Below, in pieces: positions 1-6,164 of a stretch of DNA of 23,836 nucleotides. Origin of the DNA: JAZGBC01 sp036444495 (lineage in GTDB: Bacteria > Pseudomonadota > Alphaproteobacteria > Kiloniellales > J153); the NCBI GenBank assembly GCA_036444495.1, contig JAZGBC010000098.1, positions 1 to 23,836 on the forward strand, read 5' to 3'. Each line of letters opens with the position of its first letter. Position 1 is the stretch's first letter. The position numbers and the translations under genes were made by a program. The notes beneath the pieces were generated by a model. It ran no database searches. It had not been told where the DNA came from and worked only from the letters and a program-made list of their open reading frames with translations.

Positions 1-8
1 AGGCTATG

Positions 9-35
9 GAACAAAAAGAGAACAAATAAGTCAAG
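9..35 (-). promoter_or_regulatory. SOS (LexA) box within a leftward promoter
   Basis: Read on the minus strand, positions 23 to 9 give GTTC, seven bases (TCTTTTT), then GTTC, which is the direct-repeat LexA operator known from Alphaproteobacteria. Upstream of it on the same strand, CTTGAC at 35-30 matches the alphaproteobacterial -35 box exactly, so the operator lies where it would block RNA polymerase. No good -10 hexamer is visible, and the start site would fall near or beyond base 1. The controlled gene lies to the left of the window and cannot be identified. The match is direct; LexA control is inferred. Confidence 0.7.
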
Positions 36-97
36 GGGGATGATGGCGAGGGCAATCCCCAAACCGGCCCCGAACGCCCTTGTATGAGTACGCGAGC

Positions 98-112
98 CTA
101 GGCCGCGCCTAG
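98..112. other. Short perfect hairpin overlapping the mltG stop codon
   Basis: CTAGGC (98-103), three bases, then GCCTAG (107-112) form a perfect 6-bp palindrome that includes the mltG stop (109-111). No T-run follows on the minus strand, so it is not a convincing intrinsic terminator. It could shield the 3' end of the mRNA or be chance. Confidence 0.35.
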
Positions 113-1098
113 TTTTCCTGGGATTTCCGCCGCTTGACCTTGCGCCATTTGGCGACGTTGCGGTTGTGCCCGCGCAGGGTCTTGGCGAAGGCATGGCCGC
201 CGCTGCCGTCGGCGACGAAATAGAGATAGTCGGTCTCGGCGGGGTGGAGCACGGCCTCGAGCGAGGCGCGGCCCGGGTTGGCGATGGGCCCGGGCGGCAG
301 GCCAGGATTCAGGTAGGTGTTATAGGGCCCGGGCGCGCGCAGGTCCTCGTGGGTCAGCGGGCGGTCCAGCGGCGCCGCGCCGCCGCTCAGTCCATAGGCG
401 ACCGTGGGGTCCGACTGCAGGCGCAGGCCCTTCCCCAGCCGGTTGAGATAGACCGAGGCCACGAGCGGCCGCTCCGCGGGCAGCGCGGTTTCCTTCTCCA
501 CGATGGAGGCCAGGATCACGGCCTGTTCGGGTGAATCCAGCGGCAACCCCTCGGCGCGCGCGGGCCAGAGCTCGGCCAGAACCTTGTCCATGTCCCGGGC
601 CATGCGCGCGATGAGGTCCGCCCGCCCGTCCCCGCGCGAAAAGTGATAGGTCTCGGGCAAGAGCGCGCCCTCGGGCGGGACCGGCCCCGCCTCGCCCTCC
701 AGCGCCCCGCTGCCGGCGATCAGCGCGACCACCTCCGCGCTCATCAGTCCCTCGGGCAGGGTCAGGCGGTGCACCACGGTCTCGCCGCTGGAAAGCACCT
801 GGACCGCGTCCCGCATGGAGCCGCGCGCGGGAAAGCGGTATTCGCCCGCGCGCAGGCCGCGCGCCGCACCCAGCGCACGCACGCCGAGCTGAAAAATCGT
901 CGGATCGTCGATCACGCCGGCCTCGTGCAGCCGGCGGGTGATGCCGTCGAAGCCGGTGCCACGCGGGATATAGACGATGGTATCGGCGGTGAGCGGTCCG
1001 TCGCGCTCGAAGCGGTCGAAACCGTAGAACAGGACCGCACCGCCGCCCAGCGTCAGCAGAGTGAGCAAAATCGCGGCGAGCACGACGAGCCGCGCCAT
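109..1098 (-). CDS. mltG: Endolytic murein transglycosylase MltG
   Basis: Inner-membrane lytic transglycosylase that cuts nascent glycan strands and so sets their length during cell-wall growth. The 329-aa product has one N-terminal membrane anchor (about residues 4-26), a LysM-like region (about 40-105) and the YceG/MltG catalytic domain with the motif ASIVEKET, whose Glu201 is the expected catalytic acid, followed by LQSDPTV and YNTY. The length is normal for the family. I start at the ATG at 1098; a TTG three codons upstream (1107) is possible, but the AGG before it is better spaced for the ATG. It follows fabF on the same strand, as in many Alphaproteobacteria, but is now separated from it by a repeat element, so its expression may depend on read-through or a new promoter. 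The tail is lysine/arginine-rich. Confidence 0.95.
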   Translation of the reverse strand: MARLVVLAAILLTLLTLGGGAVLFYGFDRFERDGPLTADTIVYIPRGTGFDGITRRLHEAGVIDDPTIFQLGVRALGAARGLRAGEYRFPARGSMRDAVQVLSSGETVVHRLTLPEGLMSAEVVALIAGSGALEGEAGPVPPEGALLPETYHFSRGDGRADLIARMARDMDKVLAELWPARAEGLPLDSPEQAVILASIVEKETALPAERPLVASVYLNRLGKGLRLQSDPTVAYGLSGGAAPLDRPLTHEDLRAPGPYNTYLNPGLPPGPIANPGRASLEAVLHPAETDYLYFVADGSGGHAFAKTLRGHNRNVAKWRKVKRRKSQEN

Positions 1099-1112
1099 GG
1101 GATACAACCTGT

Positions 1113-1340
1113 CTAGTGTTGTGTTTCTAGTAAAAAGTTCCCGATGTCGGCTGTTGAATTTTCACCACAAAGACACAAAGAAAAGACTCACCACAGAGAC
1201 ACGGAGACACAGAGGAGAACCAAGAGAAGGTTGGCCGCGCGCGAGGCGCGCAAAGAAATACTTCTCTGTGTCTCTGTGCCTCTGTGGTGAATCTATTTTT
1301 CCCGCCCATCAAGTGCGAAATGTTGGAGTCGGAACACTAG
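1113..1340. repeat. MITE-like palindromic repeat element (CACCACAGAGACAC family)
   Basis: A non-coding element of about 228 bp bounded by the 8-bp inverted ends CTAGTGTT (1113-1120) and AACACTAG (1333-1340). Inside, 1188-1214 and 1264-1290 form an inverted repeat of 27 bp with two mismatches, built from the motif CACCACAGAG/GACACAGAG. A degenerate direct copy precedes it (about 1162-1187). The loop holds a second hairpin, GCGCGC-GAG-GCGCGC (1237-1251). It is much more A+T-rich than its surroundings. From general knowledge, the same motif recurs in intergenic DNA of unrelated bacteria and is often mistranslated as short proteins containing TTEAQRHRE. No transposase is present. Because CTAG is palindromic, a target duplication cannot be told apart from the terminal repeat. 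Confidence 0.75.
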
Positions 1341-2602
1341 TTGTATTGGGCGAGCACCAGACTCGCGTTCGTGCCGCCAAAGCCGAAGGAATTGGAGAGC
1401 GCCACGTTGACCTTGCGTTCCTTGGCCTGGTACGGCACCAGGTCCACGCTGTCGCAGCCCTCGGCGGGATTGTCCAGGTTCAGGGTCGGCGGCACGACCT
1501 GTTCCCCGATGGCGAGGATCGAGAAGATTGCCTCGGCCGCGCCGGCCGCGCCCAGAAGATGCCCAATGGCCGATTTGGTCGAGGACATGCTGAGCTTCTT
1601 CGTGTGGCCGTCGAACAGTCTCGTCACCGCGCCCAGCTCGATCATGTCGCCGAGCGGCGTGGAGGTCCCATGGGCGTTGATGTAGTCCACGTCATCCGGG
1701 TTCAGTTTCGCGCGCTTGAGCGCCGCGGACATGGCCCGGTAGGCCCCGTGGCCGTCTTCGGCCGGCGCCGTAATGTGGTACGCGTCCCCCGACATGCCAT
1801 AGCCAACCACCTCGGCGTAGATCCTGGCGCTGCGCTTCTTGGCGTGTTCCAGCTCTTCGAGCACCACCACGCCGGCGCCCTCGCCCATGACAAAGCCGTC
1901 CCGGTCCCGGTCCCAGGGCCGCGAGGCCCTCTCGGGCGTGTCGTTGAACCCGGTGGAAAGCGCGCGCGACGCCGAAAAGCCGGCCACGCCCAGGCGGCAA
2001 ACGGCGGCTTCGGTGCCGCCGGCAACCATGACGTCGGCGTCTTCGAGTGCGATCAGACGGGCGGCGTCGCCGATGGCGTGCGCGCCGGTGGAGCAGGCCG
2101 TGACCACCGAATGGTTCGGCCCGCGGAACCCATAGCGGATGGACACGTGGCCCGAGACCAGATTGATCAAGGCCGCCGGAATGAAGAAGGGCGATAGGCG
2201 CCGCGGTCCGCGCTCGTGCACCGTGAGCGCGCCTTCAGCGATGGTGCGAAGCCCGCCGATGCCCGAGCCGATCATGACGCCGGTGCGCTCCAGGCTTTCC
2301 TCGTCCTCGGGCTGCCATTCGGCGTCTTCGACCGCCTGCTGGGCCGCGGCTATGCCGTAGATGATGAAGGGATCGATCCGGCGCCGCTCCTTCGGCGTGA
2401 TATAGTCGTCCGGGTTGAAGCTCCCCTCCGCCGTCTCGCCAAGCGGCACCTCGCCGGCGATCTTGCACGGCAGGTCCGACACGTCGAAGCTTTGGATGGC
2501 GCCGATGCCCGATCGGCCCGCGATCAGGCGTTCCCACGTGGAACGGACACCGCTTCCAAGCGGCGTTACCAGTCCGAGCCCGGTGACGACGACCCGTCTC
2601 AT
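1337..2602 (-). CDS. fabF: Beta-ketoacyl-ACP synthase II (FabF)
   Basis: Condensing enzyme that elongates acyl-ACP with malonyl-ACP in type II fatty-acid synthesis, in the cytoplasm. The 421-aa thiolase-fold protein shows the full Cys-His-His set: Cys170 in VVTACSTGAH, His310 in NAHGTSTP and His347 in TKSAIGHLLGAAG. It also has the C-terminal glycine-rich NSFGFGGTNASL. The ATG start gives MRRVVVTGLG, the family's usual N-terminus. It lies 51 bp downstream of acpP and is probably cotranscribed with it. The stop codon (TAG, read from 1339 to 1337) lies inside the terminal CTAG of the repeat element, so the last codon or codons could have been altered by its insertion. The end VLAQYN is nonetheless close to what the family usually shows. 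Confidence 0.98.
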   Translation of the reverse strand: MRRVVVTGLGLVTPLGSGVRSTWERLIAGRSGIGAIQSFDVSDLPCKIAGEVPLGETAEGSFNPDDYITPKERRRIDPFIIYGIAAAQQAVEDAEWQPEDEESLERTGVMIGSGIGGLRTIAEGALTVHERGPRRLSPFFIPAALINLVSGHVSIRYGFRGPNHSVVTACSTGAHAIGDAARLIALEDADVMVAGGTEAAVCRLGVAGFSASRALSTGFNDTPERASRPWDRDRDGFVMGEGAGVVVLEELEHAKKRSARIYAEVVGYGMSGDAYHITAPAEDGHGAYRAMSAALKRAKLNPDDVDYINAHGTSTPLGDMIELGAVTRLFDGHTKKLSMSSTKSAIGHLLGAAGAAEAIFSILAIGEQVVPPTLNLDNPAEGCDSVDLVPYQAKERKVNVALSNSFGFGGTNASLVLAQYN

Positions 2603-2653
2603 CCCAAGTTACCGGTTACTGCCAGATCCGGTAGTGTCCGCCAGACTCGCAGG

Positions 2654-2890
2654 TCAAGCGTTCTTTTGAATAAAATCGATCGCATCCTTGACGGTCACGA
2701 TCTTTTCAGCGGCATCGTCAGGTATCTCGCAGCCGAACTCCTCTTCGAAAGCCATGACCAGTTCGACCGTGTCGAGACTGTCCGCGCCCAGGTCATCAAT
2801 AAAGCTGGCAGCCTCGGCAACCTTGGCCTCGTCGACCCCCAGATGCTCCACAACAATCTTTTTAACGCGTTCCGCGATGTCGTTGCTCAT
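2654..2890 (-). CDS. acpP: Acyl carrier protein
   Basis: Small acidic carrier (78 aa) that holds growing acyl chains on a 4'-phosphopantetheine arm and presents them to the Fab enzymes. Ser38 in GADSLDTVELVMAFEEEF is the attachment site in the classic DSL motif. Length and acidity are typical of housekeeping AcpP. Upstream is fabG (157-bp gap) and downstream is fabF (51 bp). The larger gap on the fabG side and a possible promoter in it fit separate high-level expression of acpP, as is known in other bacteria. Confidence 0.98.
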   Translation of the reverse strand: MSNDIAERVKKIVVEHLGVDEAKVAEAASFIDDLGADSLDTVELVMAFEEEFGCEIPDDAAEKIVTVKDAIDFIQKNA

Positions 2891-2983
2891 TCCTCTAGAC
2901 CCTTAGGTTTGCTGGCCCTTTCCCGGCAGGAGTTCGTTTCGTCGGGCCGCCTGTCGATTGATCCCTGCGCTTGGCGCCGCCTC

Positions 2984-3011
2984 TTATCACAGTTCCCGCG
3001 GCGCTGCCAAC
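2984..3011 (-). promoter_or_regulatory. Possible acpP promoter
   Basis: On the minus strand, GTTGGC (3011-3006), 16 bases, then TGATAA (2989-2984) resemble a sigma-70 promoter in the fabG-acpP gap. That would leave a leader of about 85-95 nt before acpP. The -35 box is weak, so this is only a candidate. Confidence 0.3.
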
Positions 3012-3047
3012 GCCCGAGGCCACTTCCAAGCACCGCCCGAACGAGGG

Positions 3048-3785
3048 CTATATCATGGCCATTCCCCCATTTACATGCAAGGTTTGGCCGGTCACGTAAC
3101 TCGCTTCCTCGCTGGCCAGAAACACCACCCCGGACGCCACGTCCGCGGCACTGCCGAGGCGCCTGGCGGGCACCGCAGCCAGCAGTTTTTCCCGCTGCGC
3201 CTCGCCCAGGGCATCGGTCATGGCCGTCTCGATGAAGCCGGGCGCCACGCAATTGACCGTGATGCCGCGCGAGCCGACTTCCTGGGCGAGCGCCTTGGAC
3301 ATGCCGATCATGCCGGCCTTGGAGGCCGCGTAGTTGGCCTGGCCCGGGTTTCCGGTCACCCCGACGATCGAGGTGATGCCGATGATCCGGCCCCAGCGGC
3401 GCTTCATCATGCCGCGCAGGCTGGCCCGCGCCAGGCGGAAACCGGCCGTCAAATTGACGTCGAGCACTTGGCTCCATTCCTCGTCCTTCATGCGCACGGC
3501 CAGGTTGTCGCGCGTCAGGCCCGCGTTGTTGACCAGGATGTCCAGCGCCCCCATGGCCGCTTCCGCCTGGCCCGGCAGGGCGGCAACGGCCTCGGGGTCG
3601 GAAAGATTGCAGGGCATGACATGGGTCCGCTCGCCCAACTCGCCTGCCAGCGCCTCGAGCACCTCCACACGGGTGCCGCTCAGACCAACCGCCGCCCCCT
3701 GTGCATGGAGCGCACGGGCGATCGCCCCGCCGATGCCGCCGGAGGCGCCGGTCACAAGCGCGGCCCTGCCGGTCAGGTCGAACAT
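3048..3785 (-). CDS. fabG: 3-oxoacyl-ACP reductase FabG
   Basis: NADPH-dependent reductase of the first reduction step in fatty-acid elongation. The 245-aa classical short-chain dehydrogenase shows the cofactor motif TGASGGIG near residue 13, the NNAG motif, a catalytic Ser in ITSIVG and the YxxxK pair in NYAASKAG. It ends in the usual NGGMAMI. I start at the ATG at 3785, four bases after GGGAGG on the minus strand; a GTG one codon upstream is also in frame. Its place between fabD and acpP distinguishes it from the many other SDR proteins, including the one at 15045-15758. Confidence 0.96.
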   Translation of the reverse strand: MFDLTGRAALVTGASGGIGGAIARALHAQGAAVGLSGTRVEVLEALAGELGERTHVMPCNLSDPEAVAALPGQAEAAMGALDILVNNAGLTRDNLAVRMKDEEWSQVLDVNLTAGFRLARASLRGMMKRRWGRIIGITSIVGVTGNPGQANYAASKAGMIGMSKALAQEVGSRGITVNCVAPGFIETAMTDALGEAQREKLLAAVPARRLGSAADVASGVVFLASEEASYVTGQTLHVNGGMAMI

Positions 3786-3863
3786 CACGCCTCCCTCCTC
3801 GTTTCTCTTATACCAAGGAGCGCTGATAATGACCCATAGAGATCGCGCGGGCGATCCGCCGGG

Positions 3864-4805
3864 TCACAGCGTCTTGATCATGGCCTCGATCTGCTCCGGC
3901 GTGCCAGCGTTTTGGGCCGATATCTCCCGGTCGATGCGCCGGGTCAGTCCGCTCAGTATCTTGCCCGCGCCCAGCTCCACCAGGGCCTCCACGCCGCTCT
4001 CGCGCATGGTGAGCACGCATTCGCGCCAGCGCACCAATCCCGTGACCTGCTGCACCAGCAGGCTGCGGATTTCGTCGGGGTCCTCGGTCGCCCGGGCGGT
4101 CACATTGGCGACCACCGGAAGTCGCGGCGGCAGGACCGTGACCTCGGCCAGGGCCTCGGCCATGACATCGGCCGCCGGCGCCATGAGCGCGCAATGGAAG
4201 GGTGCGCTGACCGGCAGCATGATGGCGCGCTTGGCACCCCGCTCCTGCGCCACCTCCACGGCCCGCTCGACCGCGGTCTTGTGGCCACTGATCACCACCT
4301 GGCCCGGCGCGTTGTCGTTGGCCGGCGTGCAGATCTCGCCCTGGGCGGCTTCCTGGGCCACCTCGGCGACGACCGCCAGATCCAGGCCGATGAGCGCCGC
4401 CATGGCCCCCTCGCCCACCGGCACTGCCTCCTGCATGGCCTGCCCGCGGCGCTTGACCAGGCGCGCCGTATCGGCCAGCGACAGGGCGCCGATGGCGGCG
4501 AGCGCCGAATATTCCCCCAGGGAATGGCCGGCCACCAGGCTGGCTTTCTCCGCCAGCCGGATACCGCCCTCGCAATTGAGCACCCGGACCACGGCCAGAC
4601 TCGTGGTCATGATCGCCGGCTGGGCGTTCTCGGTCAGGGTGAGCTCGTCCTCCGGCCCCTCGAACATCAGCTTGGAGAGGCGCTGGGACAGCACGTCGTC
4701 GACCTCTTCGAAGACCTCCCTGGCCGCGGTAAAGGCGCCGGCCAACTCGGCCCCCATGCCGACCGCCTGCGACCCCTGGCCGGGAAAAACGAATGCCCGG
4801 TTCAT
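3864..4805 (-). CDS. fabD: Malonyl-CoA:ACP transacylase FabD
   Basis: Transfers malonyl from CoA to ACP, supplying the extender unit for fatty-acid synthesis. The 313-aa protein has GQGSQ near the N-terminus, the nucleophile Ser95 in GHSLGEYSA and the partner His204 in SAPFHCALM. The frame stays open upstream to 4982, but the start at 4805 (MNRAFVFPGQGSQ) matches the family's N-terminus and has an AGGAGG ribosome site just ahead. It is the first gene of the minus-strand fab operon, with a good promoter about 57 bp upstream, and is divergent from rpsF. Confidence 0.97.
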   Translation of the reverse strand: MNRAFVFPGQGSQAVGMGAELAGAFTAAREVFEEVDDVLSQRLSKLMFEGPEDELTLTENAQPAIMTTSLAVVRVLNCEGGIRLAEKASLVAGHSLGEYSALAAIGALSLADTARLVKRRGQAMQEAVPVGEGAMAALIGLDLAVVAEVAQEAAQGEICTPANDNAPGQVVISGHKTAVERAVEVAQERGAKRAIMLPVSAPFHCALMAPAADVMAEALAEVTVLPPRLPVVANVTARATEDPDEIRSLLVQQVTGLVRWRECVLTMRESGVEALVELGAGKILSGLTRRIDREISAQNAGTPEQIEAMIKTL

Positions 4806-4861
4806 TGCCTCCTGCCCCCCTGCGGCCCAGGGCCGTACATTGCGCCCCCGGGCCCGCCCAG

Positions 4862-4889
4862 AGATAGCGCCTGCGGCCCGCCTGTCAAG
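4862..4889 (-). promoter_or_regulatory. Predicted fabD operon promoter
   Basis: On the minus strand, CTTGAC (4889-4884), a 16-base spacer, then CTATCT (4867-4862) closely match the alphaproteobacterial sigma-70 consensus. Transcription would start near 4855 and give a leader of about 50 nt before the fabD ATG at 4805. Confidence 0.6.
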
Positions 4890-4926
4890 CATTGGAATCC
4901 CTGCGAATCCAAGGCCCCGTGCGACT

Positions 4927-4955
4927 CTTGCGCCACTGCCGGTTTCGTGTATAGT
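4927..4955 (+). promoter_or_regulatory. Predicted rpsF operon promoter
   Basis: CTTGCG (4927-4932), a 17-base spacer and TATAGT (4950-4955) form a good housekeeping promoter in the divergent fabD-rpsF region. The start site would be near 4962, leaving a leader of about 140 nt before rpsF. The two divergent -35 boxes are about 38 bp apart. Confidence 0.6.
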
Positions 4956-4965
4956 CGCGCGCCTC

Positions 4966-5064
4966 GTGGACCTCGGGTCCACATATAGCTCCTTGCCGGT
5001 TCTCCCGCCGCCATAGCAGGACGGGCCGGCTAGGATCGGGCGGCTCGGCGGCGTGACCGCCAGC
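4966..5064 (+). promoter_or_regulatory. Structured rpsF 5' leader, candidate S6:S18 autoregulatory RNA
   Basis: Three hairpins can be drawn in the leader. The first is GTGGACC-TCG-GGTCCAC (4966-4982), a perfect 7-bp stem. The second pairs GCCGG (4995-4999) with CCGGC (5026-5030) and CCCG (5004-5007) with CGGG (5022-5025), with a TTCT bulge on the 5' side and a 14-nt loop starting CCG. The third pairs GCT plus GGCGG (43-51 of the 5001 block) with CCGCCAGC (5057-5064), with one bulged C. In many bacteria rpsF mRNA leaders bind the S6:S18 complex through a stem with a bulge and a conserved CCG. The second hairpin fits that only loosely. Confidence 0.4.
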
Positions 5065-5100
5065 TCCGGTCCGTCAACAGCCGAAGGGAGTGGAGAAGGA

Positions 5101-5892
5101 ATGCCTCTTTACGAGTGCGTGCTCATTGCGCGCCAGGACATTTCGTCGAGCCAGGTCGAAAACCTGGTCGGCCAATTCAGCGAAATCATCGAGAAAAACG
5201 GCGGCCGCATCGCCAAGTCCGAGATGTGGGGCCTGCGCAACCTGGCCTATCGCGTCAAGAAGAACCGCAAGGGCCACTACGCCCTGCTCAACATCGATGC
5301 GCCCTCGGACGCGGTCCAGGAAATGGAGCGCATCATGCGCCTCAACGAGGACATCCTGCGCTTTCTGACCGTGCGCGTCGAAGAGCTCGAGGAAGGCCCC
5401 TCGGCGGTCCTGCTCAGCCGGCACAGCCGCGACGACCGCGGCCGCGGGCGCGGCGGCCCGCGCGGCGACCGCTTCGGCGGACCCAGGCGGGACGGCGACC
5501 GCTTCGGCGGACCCAAGCGGGACGGCGACCGCGGGGACGGCAGATCCAGGGACAAGCCCAAGTCAAACGATGAGCCTAAGGCTGGCGATGAACCCGCAGC
5601 CAAAGCCGCGGCGGATGCCAAGGCGGCGGATGCCAAGGCGGCGGATGCCAAGGCGGCGGATGCCAAGGCGGCTGATACTAAGGCGGCTGATACTAAGGCG
5701 GCTGATGCCAAGGTGGCGGATGCCAAGGCGGCGGATGCCAAGGCGGCTGATACTAAGGCGGCGGATGACAAGGCGGCTGATACTAAGGCGGCTGATACTA
5801 AGGCGGCTGATGCCAAGGCGGCTGATGCCAAGGCGGCGGATGCCAAGGCGGCAGATGCCAAGGCGGATACGAAAGAGGAGAGCGGCGCATGA
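5101..5892 (+). CDS. rpsF: 30S ribosomal protein S6 with long repetitive tail
   Basis: S6 binds 16S rRNA as a pair with S18 on the platform of the small subunit. Residues 1 to about 100 are a normal S6 domain (MPLYECVLIARQD at the start; GLRNLAYRVKKNRKGHY and LRFLTVRVEELEE within). The product is 263 aa, about twice the usual length. Residues about 105-160 are Arg/Gly/Asp-rich with a duplicated 10-aa block, and residues 170-254 are 17 units of AAD(A/T)K. A GTG at 5053 is in frame, but the ATG at 5101 follows a GGAG-type ribosome site and gives the proper N-terminus. The stop overlaps the rpsR start (ATGA). The tail is probably disordered or helical and not needed for the fold. Confidence 0.96.
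   Translation: MPLYECVLIARQDISSSQVENLVGQFSEIIEKNGGRIAKSEMWGLRNLAYRVKKNRKGHYALLNIDAPSDAVQEMERIMRLNEDILRFLTVRVEELEEGPSAVLLSRHSRDDRGRGRGGPRGDRFGGPRRDGDRFGGPKRDGDRGDGRSRDKPKSNDEPKAGDEPAAKAAADAKAADAKAADAKAADAKAADTKAADTKAADAKVADAKAADAKAADTKAADDKAADTKAADTKAADAKAADAKAADAKAADAKADTKEESGA
5464..5523 (+). repeat. Two-copy 30-bp tandem repeat in rpsF
   Basis: 5464-5493 and 5494-5523 are 30-bp copies differing at one base (codon AGG against AAG) and encode GDRFGGP(R/K)RD twice. A partial third copy (GDR) follows. The block is basic and glycine-rich, like RNA-binding RGG-type tails. Confidence 0.9.
5608..5862 (+). repeat. 17-unit 15-bp coding minisatellite in rpsF
   Basis: Seventeen exact-length 15-bp units encode AAD(A/T)K, with one VADAK (unit 8) and one AADDK (unit 11). 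A truncated unit (ADTK) ends the array at 5874. Units alternate between GCC (Ala) and ACT (Thr) variants in runs, which suggests duplication of multi-unit blocks. The period is a multiple of three, so copy-number change keeps the frame. Confidence 0.95.
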
Positions 5893-6149
5893 CCATCACG
5901 GTTGTCAGCAAGGGCATCGGCAGACGCCGGCGGCCCTTCTTCCGCCGCCGCAAGAGCTGCCCCTTCTCCAGGCCTAACGGGCCCAAGATCGACTACAAGG
6001 ACGTGCGGACCTTGCAGCGCTTCACCTCGGAACGGGGCAAGATCGTGCCGAGCCGCATCACCGCGGTCTCGACCAAAAAACAACGCGAGCTGGCCCGCGC
6101 CATCAAGCGGGCGCGCTTCCTCGCGCTCCTGCCCTACCTCGTCAAATAG
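5889..6149 (+). CDS. rpsR: 30S ribosomal protein S18
   Basis: Small basic protein (86 aa) that pairs with S6 on the 30S platform. It has the Arg-rich N-terminus (GRRRRPFFRRRKSCPF), the core IDYKDVRTLQRF, then SERGKIVPSRITAVSTKKQRELARAIKRARFL split across the helix, which is the family signature. Length is normal. Its start overlaps the rpsF stop by four bases, so translation is probably coupled; rplI follows after 15 bp. Confidence 0.98.
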   Translation: MTITVVSKGIGRRRRPFFRRRKSCPFSRPNGPKIDYKDVRTLQRFTSERGKIVPSRITAVSTKKQRELARAIKRARFLALLPYLVK

Positions 6150-6164
6150 GCGGAGGGCCGCGCC

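Noticed and set aside
98..112. Terminator after mltG
   Set aside because: The hairpin is short and has no T-run on the minus strand.
1127..1312. Minus-strand reading frame of 61 codons containing TTEAQRHRE and CLCGE
   Set aside because: It lies wholly in the palindromic repeat element; such peptides are recurring artefacts of this repeat rather than genes.
5608..5862. Possible CRISPR or regulatory repeat array
   Set aside because: Units are directly abutting 15-mers in frame with rpsF and there are no spacers, so it is a coding minisatellite.
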